Below are positions 36,932 to 45,612 of a stretch of DNA of 55,074 bases, in pieces; positions within the stretch are counted from its first letter, which is position 1, and each line of letters begins with the position of its first letter. Where the stretch lies: contig DGOD01000239.1 in NCBI GenBank assembly GCA_002389265.1, positions 1-55,074 of the forward strand. Direction: 5' to 3'. Made by a program: the position numbers and the translations under genes. The stretch is from Gammaproteobacteria bacterium UBA4475 (GTDB lineage Bacteria; Pseudomonadota; Gammaproteobacteria; Pseudomonadales; Azotimanducaceae). Under the pieces are notes generated by a model that was not told where the DNA came from, made no database searches, and worked only from the letters and a program-made list of their open reading frames with translations.

Positions 36932-37582
36932 CTAACCCTCTGTCAATTCGAAGGTGATTTTGTTCTGGACACCGGCGGTCTCAACCGGCTCTCCATCGAC
37001 AATCTTCGGCTTGTATTTAAACTTCGACGCTGCCTGTTCGGCGGCACGGTCAAATACACTGTTCGGACTGTCTACACACTGTTCTTCACTTCGCGCATTC
37101 TGCACTCGTGCACAATTCTCAATAGTGACCGCGTCTTTTACAGTGCCCTGAGCGGTTACGGTAAACTCAACAATCGCCCAACCAGTCAGGCCTCGCTGTA
37201 ATGCTCGTCGTGGATATTGTGGCTGGACCTTAACGATTGGCAGATATTCACCATCGCTGATGCCAAATCCGCCGCCGGAGACATTCACATTCACACTCAT
37301 ATCCACGTTTGACATGGAAAATCCAGCGTTATCCACAGACACATTAAAGTTCTGCGGCGGTGTTTCAGGTGGTGGCTCATCTGGTGGTGGTGGCTTCTTC
37401 GGCTTACGGTCCTTAACATTGACCTCAGCGTCTTGTTTAACGCGAACAAAATCGACTAAGTTACCGATCTTGTCATCGGTCAAGGCACTGTCGGCACCAG
37501 CAATCAACGCCTGCATAAGATAAAACAATGACAAGGTGACAAACACCCCGACAATGATTGAAAGACCTACTCTAATGACCAT
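36932..37582 (-). CDS. TonB-family energy transducer (TonB2 type)
   Basis: 216 residues. One N-terminal membrane helix (VGLSIIVGVFVTLSLFYLMQAL), a proline-rich linker (RKPKKPPPPDEPPPETPPQ) and a C-terminal TonB domain with the family's YPRRALQRGLTGWAIVEFTV and a C-terminal beta strand. Two cysteines (CARV...EEQC) fit the short TonB2-like proteins. It transmits proton-motive force from ExbB/ExbD to an outer-membrane receptor; no TonB-dependent receptor is encoded in this window. It lies 11 nt after exbD. Confidence 0.92.
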   Translation of the reverse strand: MVIRVGLSIIVGVFVTLSLFYLMQALIAGADSALTDDKIGNLVDFVRVKQDAEVNVKDRKPKKPPPPDEPPPETPPQNFNVSVDNAGFSMSNVDMSVNVNVSGGGFGISDGEYLPIVKVQPQYPRRALQRGLTGWAIVEFTVTAQGTVKDAVTIENCARVQNARSEEQCVDSPNSVFDRAAEQAASKFKYKPKIVDGEPVETAGVQNKITFELTEG

Positions 37583-37593
37583 CGACCGTCCTC

Positions 37594-37992
37594 CTACTTG
37601 TCTTCTGAGGCGATAGCAACCTGGCTGATGCCAATGACTCTGGCAGCCTCCATGATTGCGAGTACCTTTTCGACTTTCGATTCACTATCAGCCTGGATAA
37701 CCAGCCCGCCCTTAGGATTTTCCGCGTGTAGCCTCTCCATAAGAGGCCTCACATTGCGAATGTCGACTTTCTTCTTGTCGATCCAAATAGAACTATCAGC
37801 ACCAACACCAACCAATAGCGATACAGTTTTCTTCATTTCAGCAGTTTTAGTATCAGGGCGGTTAATCTCAACGCCCGTCTCTTTTATAAAAGTTGCCGTC
37901 ACAATAAAGAAGATCAACATGATAAACACCACGTCGAGCATGGGCGTTAAATCCGCAACCTTCTCATCCGACTCTTGAGTTCTTCTACGCAT
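37594..37992 (-). CDS. exbD: ExbD/TolR-family proton channel subunit
   Basis: 132 residues: short cytosolic start, a single membrane helix with the protonatable aspartate in LTPMLDVVFIMLIFFIV (about residues 16-32), and a periplasmic domain (IQADSESKVEKVLAIMEAARVIGI). With ExbB it converts proton flow into movement of TonB. It lies between exbB (88-nt gap) and tonB. Confidence 0.94.
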   Translation of the reverse strand: MRRRTQESDEKVADLTPMLDVVFIMLIFFIVTATFIKETGVEINRPDTKTAEMKKTVSLLVGVGADSSIWIDKKKVDIRNVRPLMERLHAENPKGGLVIQADSESKVEKVLAIMEAARVIGISQVAIASEDK

Positions 37993-38080
37993 TGTACGTA
38001 TCCTGATCTAACGTTACCGCCGTGACTTCAGACGATGAAATCTATCTTTTTGAAAAGGCCAGTCTTCGATGAACCCGTAC

Positions 38081-38596
38081 TTAATGGTCCATCGTCAAGG
38101 CATCTTCCATATAATCTGATTCTGTTTGAATCTTGGAAGTAATAAAAGTATTGGCAAGCACGCCTGATAGGGTCGCAACCATCCCCGACATTGTCGGTAT
38201 CGTCGCCATAGACACACCAGCAGCCATTGATCTTGCATTACCGCCGGAGTAGGTCATGGCTTCAAACACCTGAACCATACCGGTCACCGTTCCCAGCAAA
38301 CCTAACAGAGGCAACAGCGAAATCAGCGTCTTAATAAAGTGCATGTTCGACGCCAGTTTCAGGTTCACCTCTGAGATCAACCGCAGCCGAATCATATGCG
38401 CATTCCAAGACGTACGCTCTGATCGACCTTCCCAATAGCTCAACGCCTTACCAACATCCAATTTGTGCTCAGTATTAATGAACATAGCTCGCTCAAAAAT
38501 CAGAGCCCACATAATGAAAGTCGCACCGGCGATGAGGAAAAGCACATCACCACCGGCTTCAAAAAACGTTCGAATAGCAACAAATATTGCATCCAT
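38081..38596 (-). CDS. exbB: ExbB/TolQ-family subunit, short form
   Basis: 171 residues with three membrane helices. The conserved TolQ/ExbB core reads LISLLPLLGLLGTVTGMVQVFEAMTYSGG and then MAAGVSMATIPTMSGMVATLSGVL. The short length matches ExbB2 of the Vibrio-type system. It starts 3 nt after the stop of the long MotA/TolQ/ExbB gene, so two channel paralogues are made from one transcript. Confidence 0.93.
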   Translation of the reverse strand: MDAIFVAIRTFFEAGGDVLFLIAGATFIMWALIFERAMFINTEHKLDVGKALSYWEGRSERTSWNAHMIRLRLISEVNLKLASNMHFIKTLISLLPLLGLLGTVTGMVQVFEAMTYSGGNARSMAAGVSMATIPTMSGMVATLSGVLANTFITSKIQTESDYMEDALTMDH

Positions 38597-38599
38597 GGA

Positions 38600-39967
38600 T
38601 TACTTACCTGCTTTCTCAGCGTGTTCGGCTATCAAACCAGCACTTTGCTCGGTCAATATATGTAAGACCCCAGAGCTACGTGACTGCACAATAGAATGAA
38701 GCAGTACCGTTGGGATGGCGACAACCAGACCCAATACTGTTGTGATCAAGGCCTGTGAGATACCACCAGCCATTGTCTTCGGATCGCCCGTACCAAACAG
38801 CGTGATCGCCTGGAAGGTAATAATCATACCGATTACCGTTCCCAGCAGACCCAGCAGCGGTGCTACCATCGAGATGATCTTGATAAACGAGATGCGCGCC
38901 TGCAGAGCGGGTTGCTCCTTCAAGATTGCTTCGTCTAGCTTCAGCTGCAGGGTTTCTGCATCAATGTTCAGGTTGTCATGATAAACAGCCAAAACACGAC
39001 CTAATGGATTATTCAGGTTTGCAGTAGCGGTCTTCATCTGCGCTCGTACACGAGATGCGACGATGTTGAGCGTCGTGAATCGTTCGGCTGACAGCAATAA
39101 TGCAATAATACCCAATGCTATGATGACATAACCTGGTGTACCACCCTGATGCACGCGCTCTTCAAGCGTAGGCACCTGCACTTGCAGCGCTAATAGCTGG
39201 CCGCGAGTCGGGTCGAGTCCGAATGGAACAAACCCACTGGTCGCGGCTTCCAGCTCACCCGTTGAATCTACAAACCGTGCCGCCGGCTGTCGCGCCAATT
39301 CTTTAATGATGCCATTTTCGATATCGTAGCTGACGTACTCGCCGTTACTGATCAGGTTGAATGTACCGATACGAACGATTTCTTGTTCGACAACCTCACC
39401 ATCCAACTTGTTAACCTTGGCAGTAAACTTGCTGACCTTCGAAGATTCTGTCATTTCGCGCTGCAGTTCGAACCAGAGACGCTCTATTTCTTCGATCGTC
39501 GCCAGCTTGGAGCTTTTGCCCATGGACTGTGCAAATTCACCTAGCCACTCACCACGACCGGGGAACTCGGCTGAAACAATTGAGCCCTCAAACACACCCT
39601 GCGTATCGCCACTGACCTGCTGGAGAACACCAAACAATTCGCGTAACGAACCTAAGCGTTTCGACAGCACTTCTGTCAAGCTGGCTAGCGCCTGCTCATT
39701 TTTTTCAAATATGGACTCAAGCCTATCACTGCGTGCTTCTTCATCCCGCTGCATTTTGCGGGCATTGTTCAGCGCCTGTTGCTGCTTGCTCTTATCAGCC
39801 AGGAATGATCTTTCACGTTGCTCGTTGGCTTCCTTATTGACCAGCTTGCCTTCCTTAACCAGTTGCAGCAACTCGGCAAGGCTCTTCGCCTGGATCTCGT
39901 CTTCTGCCCGAGCAGTCAACGAAAACGTCAGCGCCAGGGTAATTATTGCTAGTGTTATCTTTTTCAT
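38600..39967 (-). CDS. TtpC-type long ExbB with N-terminal coiled-coil domain
   Basis: 455 residues. Signal peptide (KKITLAIITLALTFSLTARA), a periplasmic coiled-coil half (about 25-270, rich in K/E/Q), then an ExbB-like half with membrane helices and the core KIISMVAPLLGLLGTVIGMIITFQAITLFG and MAGGISQALITTVLGLVVAIPTVLL. This is the architecture of TtpC, the fourth component needed by Vibrio TonB2 systems. Adjacent genes on both sides (DUF3450 before, ExbB after) match that cluster. The precise function of TtpC is not settled in the literature I know. Confidence 0.9.
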   Translation of the reverse strand: MKKITLAIITLALTFSLTARAEDEIQAKSLAELLQLVKEGKLVNKEANEQRERSFLADKSKQQQALNNARKMQRDEEARSDRLESIFEKNEQALASLTEVLSKRLGSLRELFGVLQQVSGDTQGVFEGSIVSAEFPGRGEWLGEFAQSMGKSSKLATIEEIERLWFELQREMTESSKVSKFTAKVNKLDGEVVEQEIVRIGTFNLISNGEYVSYDIENGIIKELARQPAARFVDSTGELEAATSGFVPFGLDPTRGQLLALQVQVPTLEERVHQGGTPGYVIIALGIIALLLSAERFTTLNIVASRVRAQMKTATANLNNPLGRVLAVYHDNLNIDAETLQLKLDEAILKEQPALQARISFIKIISMVAPLLGLLGTVIGMIITFQAITLFGTGDPKTMAGGISQALITTVLGLVVAIPTVLLHSIVQSRSSGVLHILTEQSAGLIAEHAEKAGK

Positions 39968-39969
39968 TC

Positions 39970-40746
39970 TTATTCTCCAGGCGCCGGTACGGGTAACTTG
40001 ACGAGGTCAGCAGTTTGAGTCTTTCGAGCGATACGAATTCCATCTCTGACCCCACCACGAAACTCATCGGGTAAGATTGCCCAGCTAGATGTGGCGTTAT
40101 CCCAGACACCGGTGACTTCACCGTCGGGTGATTGAAATACCAGAGATACCCGGCCCCACTTCAACAAGTCAACTTGTCGGGACTTGCCATCAAGCTCAAT
40201 CACGTCGGCATAGGCCTCAATGGTAGAACCGTATGAGTTCTCTAGCTGATAGGCCTGAAGCACCTGACTGAACTTCTCTGCGACGCTGACGTCAGGTCGA
40301 TCTAATGTTTCTTTCAAGAATGCGATCCGGTCACGACGTTCGCTAATGAGGAAAGGCGTGTCGAGTTCGATATATTTGTCCAGATTGTCAATCATCCGCT
40401 CGATCAGTGGCCCGATCTGACGTTCAATGACGGTGACGTTGTCGATAGAAGCATTCAGTTCGGTCATTTCAGTTTCTTGACCAGCAATGAGTCGTTCCTG
40501 CTGCTTGTTGTAAACCCGTAAGCCGTCGACGACCTTCATGACCTGCTTGTACTGGGACAAAAGGTCCCGGGTGTTATCGGCAATTTCATCAATCTTGACT
40601 TGCGATTTTCGACCATCCTGAGTTGTCGTGGCTCGGACACCGAGCACTTCATCAAGGGATTGTGCGTTGACCATGCCGGTCGAGAGGATAGACAGGATGC
40701 TTACCGCGGAGGCGACAAGGAAGTGTCTCATGTGATGTTCATTCAT
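39970..40746 (-). CDS. DUF3450 protein, first gene of the TonB operon
   Basis: 258 residues. Signal peptide (MRHFLVASAVSILSILSTGMVNA), a long coiled coil (about 30-120, QEERLIAGQETEMTEL-like heptads) and a C-terminal beta-rich part ending in LPVPAPGE. DUF3450 proteins regularly head the TtpC-ExbB-ExbD-TonB-TPR clusters of marine gammaproteobacteria and are presumed periplasmic helpers. ATG 40746 was chosen; a further ATG at 40731 fits the signal peptide equally well, and a longer frame to 40806 does not. It lies 2 nt before the TtpC gene. I searched its upstream 300 nt for an iron-regulator (Fur) box and saw none. Confidence 0.88.
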   Translation of the reverse strand: MNEHHMRHFLVASAVSILSILSTGMVNAQSLDEVLGVRATTTQDGRKSQVKIDEIADNTRDLLSQYKQVMKVVDGLRVYNKQQERLIAGQETEMTELNASIDNVTVIERQIGPLIERMIDNLDKYIELDTPFLISERRDRIAFLKETLDRPDVSVAEKFSQVLQAYQLENSYGSTIEAYADVIELDGKSRQVDLLKWGRVSLVFQSPDGEVTGVWDNATSSWAILPDEFRGGVRDGIRIARKTQTADLVKLPVPAPGE

Positions 40747-41053
40747 GTTTATACCTATTCGGAAAAGGTTCTTTTTGTATGTTGCTCCAATCGCCCGTCG
40801 GTCCACGTCGCATCAAAATTTGATCCGCATTTTCCGGTTGAACAATCAACGACCACAGGATGAAGACGCCCCGCAGGTTTGTCAAGACACGACCCTATTT
40901 TTAATTCGTACCTGCGCATTTAATTCGGGTACTTCCGTCTAAGCCTTTGGTGTGTTATGGCGCCCCAAGTTTCAAGGATTTAATCTGGCGTATTAGTCCT
41001 CGTCACTGATCGTCGGTTATGGCGATAGTAGCATTAAATCAACATCTTTTGCT
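40747..41053. other. 307-nt non-coding gap upstream of the TonB operon
   Basis: No credible gene. It must hold the minus-strand promoter of the DUF3450-TtpC-ExbB-ExbD-TonB-TPR operon. A TTGACA on the minus strand (40880-40885) is followed after 17 nt by a poor CATCCT. Two copies of TTTAATTCG lie about 17 nt apart near 40902-40926. No terminator follows the dienelactone hydrolase gene entering from the right. Confidence 0.5.
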
Positions 41054-41749
41054 TCAGGCTCCAGTCCCCAAGCGGGAAGGCCCTACGTTTTCAGCCAATA
41101 AATCCAGTGTTCTCTGCAGCGCTTGATTGGCCGCCGCTTCGCTGTAGCTCGCCCGATGGTCACAATTAAAACCATGATCAGCCGCGTAGATGTATACCGG
41201 CACCTGCGGATGCACTGCCTTGATTTTGTCGACTTCTACCAAGGGAATATGAGCATCCAGATCGCCAAAATGCAAAATCGTCGGGACTTTGGGCGTGATG
41301 TCCAGGGCCTGGGTAATACCACCACCATAGTAGCCTGATGCGCAACTAATGCCCTGCGCTTGAGCCGCGCAAAGCCAGGTCAACATACCGCCAAAACAAT
41401 AACCAACGACCGCGACATTACCAAACTGTTGTAGATAATTTATCCCGGCTTGCAGGTCATCCATGGTCAGCTTTAGGTCCAGCTTGCCGCGGGCAATAGC
41501 CGCACCTTGAGCAATATCATCAGGGTTGTAGCCTAGCTCGACGTGTTTTTCTGCACGATCGAATATCGCCGGTGCGAGCGCCGCATAACCGTGACGGGCA
41601 TAGCCATCACAGACCTCTCGGATATGCTGATTGACGCCAAATATTTCCTGAATGACAAGCACTGCCCCTTTGCAATCACCCGCGGGCTGTGCCAAGTAGG
41701 CATCGAGCTCAAAGCCATCTTCGGCGGTTAAAAGCACCGGTTTTCCCAT
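41054..41749 (-). CDS. Dienelactone hydrolase-family protein
   Basis: 231-residue alpha/beta hydrolase with the DLH triad: cysteine in VVGYCFGGML (about residue 115), aspartate in HFGDLDAHIP and histidine in AADHGFNCDH. The oxyanion region IQEIFGVNQHIREVCDGYA is also typical. Such enzymes open lactones, but many chromosomal homologues have unknown substrates. The start at 41749 is fixed by AAGGAG at ideal spacing; the 17-residue upstream extension lacks one. It follows the M16 peptidase gene by 31 nt and is likely co-transcribed with it. Confidence 0.88.
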   Translation of the reverse strand: MGKPVLLTAEDGFELDAYLAQPAGDCKGAVLVIQEIFGVNQHIREVCDGYARHGYAALAPAIFDRAEKHVELGYNPDDIAQGAAIARGKLDLKLTMDDLQAGINYLQQFGNVAVVGYCFGGMLTWLCAAQAQGISCASGYYGGGITQALDITPKVPTILHFGDLDAHIPLVEVDKIKAVHPQVPVYIYAADHGFNCDHRASYSEAAANQALQRTLDLLAENVGPSRLGTGA

Positions 41750-41780
41750 AACAATCTCCTTGACTGAAAAATAGACCCAC

Positions 41781-44705
41781 TCAAATTGACTTGACGACAA
41801 ACTCGGCGCTTAACGCCCGGGCACTATCCTCATGACAGACCACCGCGCGCGCCCCGGTGCCCTGCAGGTATTGCTGCGCGACACGCTTCACATCATCGGC
41901 ACTGACACCGATAATCGCTTGTCTGACCTTATGGCGATGATCAGCACTGCGACCGAACAGTTCATTATGGAAGGTCTGGCGCGCAACTCCCGCCGGCGAA
42001 CCCGGCGCATCCAGGCTGCTGATAATGCCCAAAATCGACTCTTCAATAAGGTCACCACTAATATCCGTGCGCAGCAACCAGGCCACGGACTCCTCGAAAG
42101 CATCGAAGGTCGATAGCAGATTGGGGTCTCTGAAGGAATAAAAGCGAAAGATCCCATTGCTGCTATCGTGGCCGGCGCCACCACCGTAGGCACCGCCCTG
42201 CTCGCGCAGCACTTTATGCAAAAAGCCATTACGCAGCACGCCGGCTAGCACCGATAGTGCTGGCGCGTCCTCGTGTGCCTCGGCGACGGTAGCAAAGGCG
42301 CTGGCACAGAAGTTGACCTGACTCGTAGTAATCCATGCTTGCGAGGCCTGCGGTTTGTCAAAATCACAGGCAAATCGTGCCCCTTGAGGTTGTCCTTGAA
42401 ACCCCTGCCAGATTTGCTCGACTCGCTGATTGGTAGATGCCAACTCAGCTCTATCACAGACCACTAGCAAGCGCGGTTGGCCCCGCAGGACAATGGCTTG
42501 CAAGGACTCCAGATCGACAACCAGCTGTTCCAGCCTGGCCTCATCATCTAGGGCACGGTCCAGTTCCTTCAGCTGTTCGATACCCGCGAGCCCAGTCAAC
42601 TCATGATTGAGGCGTGATACGGGTCTCAGGCAGCTGGATGCGGCGGTCATAGCCAATGTATGACCGCTACTGGTAATACCACCTTCGCGGCGCACTCGCA
42701 TGTGCTTGACGATTTCTCGAACCCGCGCCTTTTCTCTGAAATCCGGCGTTACAAAGGTTTCATTGAGTAACAGGATCATGTCGTCTCTCTTCGAATTCAA
42801 GGTTCGACTCGACAATGTCAAGTTTGCCAGCAAGACATCTGGATCAGACACCTCACCACGTACGGCAGTGTAGGCGCTCAGACCGCCCGTCATGCCATGC
42901 TGCAAATGCTGGGTCTCAAGATAGTCTCGCCCCCCGGAGCCGACCTCGGTCAACAGATTGGTATACAGGGGCAACAACTGCAGCAGGTGCGCTGGCAAGG
43001 CGGGCAGGTCTATTACCACCTGGTGGTAGGTCAGACCATTGGTACCTGCTGCGTAACTACTGAGTTTCAGGCCGTTACCCAGCGCGGTATGCGCCCCCTG
43101 CGGCGACGATGGCTTCGGAGCGATATCAGCCAGCCCGACTTTTGGCAACAGCTCTAGCGGCTCTTCCTGATCTTGGCGTACTTGCAACGCCTGTGCCTGC
43201 GCGACGATATCCGCCTTTTGTGCCTCGCTTAGGGACTGCTTAATCGCAGCCAGGCGTGCAATTTCAGCTTCCCGCATTGCCTGATTGAGTTTCGCATCAG
43301 GACTTAATGCCAAGGACACCCTGTGGGTATTTTCCAACAACAATTGCCGCACCAGATTTTGAAAAAAGTCAGGCGCTTCAACCTCCACTCGCAGCTGCAC
43401 CAGCGCGGCATCGAGGTCCAGCAGCGCGATAGGATCACCGCGATGGATAATCGCTGACATCGTAGAGAAGATCAGTTGTAGTCCATAGGGATAGCCGTCG
43501 CCGCCTATCTCACGCTGATTGAGCTCCAATTGATGCAGGCAGGCTTCAATACTTTCCTTAGGCACCCCGTCCTTGGCGACCCGCTCTAGGGACTCCAGAA
43601 TCAACGCTTCCACCGCTGCTTGTTGATCGGGATTGCTGCCTTCAACGCCACAGAAGAAACTCATCTCAAAGTTGGACTCCTCCAGGCCACACAGGGGTGA
43701 TGCGTTAGCGCCCAGACCACTGGACTCGAGCGCACGGCGCAATGGTGAGGCGCTGGTATCGAGCAGCACATCCGACAGAAGATTACACTTGAGCAGGAGA
43801 CCAAGATCCGTGTTGGGACCCAGCAGCCAGCCCATCACAATATGGGTCTTATCAGTGAGCTCAGTGACGTCGTCCACCGCGTAGCTAGCCTGGATACGCT
43901 GGGTTTCGGTGTAGCGTTGTTCTGGGCGTATCTCTATTTTCTCGTCCCGTCGACCAAATCGACTGAGCACCTTGGTTTCGAAACTTTCTTGCAAGGTCAC
44001 CGCGGGGATATCGCCAAAGGTCATGAAGATGGCGTTACTGGGGTGGTAATGACGCCGATAGAATTGCATCAACTCGTCATAGGTTAACTCGGGAATATGT
44101 GCCGGATCGCCCCCACTATTGAAATGATAGGTGCTAGTAGGAAACAAATAAGACTTCAACGTATCGTAAAGCACGGATAACGGCGAGCTCGTGTCACCTT
44201 TCATCTCATTATAAACCACGCCCTTGTAGGTTAACCGCGACTCGGGATCATCAGGCACCTCAAACTCGAGTCGATGCCCTTCCTGCGCAAAATCCAGTGG
44301 GTCAAGACGGGGGAAAAATACTGCATCCAGGTAGATATCCAGCAGATTATCAAAGTCCTTACGATTCTGGCTCGCGAAGGGATAGGCAGTATAGTCGCTC
44401 GCCGTAAAGGCATTCATGAAGGTATTTAAGGACCGCCGGATCATCAGGAAAAACGGGTCCCGCACAGGAAATCGCTCGCTGCCGCACAAGACCGTGTGTT
44501 CGAGAATGTGCGCAACGCCGCTTGAATCGGTAGGCACAGTGCGGAGCGCCACCATAAAGACATTTTCCTGGTAGCTACTTTCGAGATGCAGATGCATCGC
44601 ACCGGTACCGCGATGCTCAAACTCGTGCACCGTCAGGTTAAGGGTATCAATCCGTCGACTGCGTTTGTGCTCAAACGCTTGATGGCACGGAACCTGTGCG
44701 CTCAT
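41781..44705 (-). CDS. M16C metallopeptidase (PreP / presequence-protease-like)
   Basis: 974 residues in four homologous quarters, as in PreP and falcilysin. The inverted zinc site HxxEH is in HILEHTVLCGSERFPVRDPF (about residues 65-69); the third ligand is probably the glutamate in VVYNEMKGDTSSPLS. Enclosed-chamber enzymes of this kind degrade free peptides up to about 70 residues. No signal peptide is visible, so it acts in the cytoplasm, perhaps clearing peptide debris. Its ATG overlaps the stop of the SDR gene by four bases (ATGA), so the pair is translationally coupled. Confidence 0.93.
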   Translation of the reverse strand: MSAQVPCHQAFEHKRSRRIDTLNLTVHEFEHRGTGAMHLHLESSYQENVFMVALRTVPTDSSGVAHILEHTVLCGSERFPVRDPFFLMIRRSLNTFMNAFTASDYTAYPFASQNRKDFDNLLDIYLDAVFFPRLDPLDFAQEGHRLEFEVPDDPESRLTYKGVVYNEMKGDTSSPLSVLYDTLKSYLFPTSTYHFNSGGDPAHIPELTYDELMQFYRRHYHPSNAIFMTFGDIPAVTLQESFETKVLSRFGRRDEKIEIRPEQRYTETQRIQASYAVDDVTELTDKTHIVMGWLLGPNTDLGLLLKCNLLSDVLLDTSASPLRRALESSGLGANASPLCGLEESNFEMSFFCGVEGSNPDQQAAVEALILESLERVAKDGVPKESIEACLHQLELNQREIGGDGYPYGLQLIFSTMSAIIHRGDPIALLDLDAALVQLRVEVEAPDFFQNLVRQLLLENTHRVSLALSPDAKLNQAMREAEIARLAAIKQSLSEAQKADIVAQAQALQVRQDQEEPLELLPKVGLADIAPKPSSPQGAHTALGNGLKLSSYAAGTNGLTYHQVVIDLPALPAHLLQLLPLYTNLLTEVGSGGRDYLETQHLQHGMTGGLSAYTAVRGEVSDPDVLLANLTLSSRTLNSKRDDMILLLNETFVTPDFREKARVREIVKHMRVRREGGITSSGHTLAMTAASSCLRPVSRLNHELTGLAGIEQLKELDRALDDEARLEQLVVDLESLQAIVLRGQPRLLVVCDRAELASTNQRVEQIWQGFQGQPQGARFACDFDKPQASQAWITTSQVNFCASAFATVAEAHEDAPALSVLAGVLRNGFLHKVLREQGGAYGGGAGHDSSNGIFRFYSFRDPNLLSTFDAFEESVAWLLRTDISGDLIEESILGIISSLDAPGSPAGVARQTFHNELFGRSADHRHKVRQAIIGVSADDVKRVAQQYLQGTGARAVVCHEDSARALSAEFVVKSI

Positions 44706-45466
44706 ATTAGGTGTGCACCACCGTCTAAAATAATGTGCTCACCAGTAATGATGCCAAGCCCACCGATAAAAGCAACGATCACCTCAGCCACCGATTCAGC
44801 TGTACAGGTTTGCTTTAACGGGGCCCGAGCCTCGAGGGCCGCCAATGTCCGCTGGTAGTTATCCTTACCTAAACCTGCCTCTAGCCATTCGCCTTGGATG
44901 AAGCCGGGACAAACCGCGTTAATCCGAATTTCTGGACCCATGACCCGCGCCAGAGAACGTGTCATTGTTAGCAGCGCCCCCTTGGACGCTGCATACGCGA
45001 CGGAGCTGCCAATGCCCTGCACGCCGGCAATGGACGCGACATTGACCACTGAGGCCTCGCCAGCAGCACGCATACCCGCCTCTGCCGCTCGGATCATTTG
45101 ATAAGGACCCACCACGTTCACGCCATACAGATGAAAGAAATCATCTTTTCCTAGACCGTCAAGTTGATGATGTGGATTAAACTTAGTGGTTCCCGCGTTG
45201 TTCACCAAGGCATTAATCTTGCCCCACTTAGCCATCGCCTGGTCGACCATTGATCGACAAGCCTGGTCATCACTGACGTCAGCCTGGCAGACAAGCGTCT
45301 CGACGCCGAACTCCCGACAGGCTTCGGCTGTCGCCTCCGCACCACCTTGGCTGTGTGCGTAGTTGATCACCACATGGCAGCCTTTGCTGGCCAGCAGTTT
45401 CGCTGTGGCCGCACCCACACCAGAGGACGAGCCCGTCACTATCGCTACCGCACCCTTCAACTCCAT
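44702..45466 (-). CDS. Short-chain dehydrogenase/reductase
   Basis: 254 residues, FabG-like classical SDR: TGSSSGVGAATAK (residues 12-24), NNAG near 91, serine in VNVASIAGVQ and YAASKGALLTM. NADP preference is likely from the basic/polar loop after the glycine motif, but the substrate is unknown. It heads a probable three-gene unit with the M16C peptidase and the dienelactone hydrolase. The 146 nt between it and the symporter gene show no terminator but an AT-rich stretch near 45480-45510 where a promoter could lie. Confidence 0.87.
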   Translation of the reverse strand: MELKGAVAIVTGSSSGVGAATAKLLASKGCHVVINYAHSQGGAEATAEACREFGVETLVCQADVSDDQACRSMVDQAMAKWGKINALVNNAGTTKFNPHHQLDGLGKDDFFHLYGVNVVGPYQMIRAAEAGMRAAGEASVVNVASIAGVQGIGSSVAYAASKGALLTMTRSLARVMGPEIRINAVCPGFIQGEWLEAGLGKDNYQRTLAALEARAPLKQTCTAESVAEVIVAFIGGLGIITGEHIILDGGAHLI

Positions 45467-45612
45467 GATTGACTCCTAAATAGTAGTTTTCTATTTTGAT
45501 TAACTTTACGTTGTCGACGCATTCGCCAAAAAAGACGCCTCAAGCACACTGCTGGCGACGCTAATCACCTAAGGCGGCCACTTGAGACACTGTACAATCC
45601 GGTCGAGAGGGA

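Noticed and set aside
40747..41053. A Fur box upstream of the TonB operon
   Set aside because: I found no GATAAT-type palindromic array on either strand; only a weak promoter pair and short repeats are visible.
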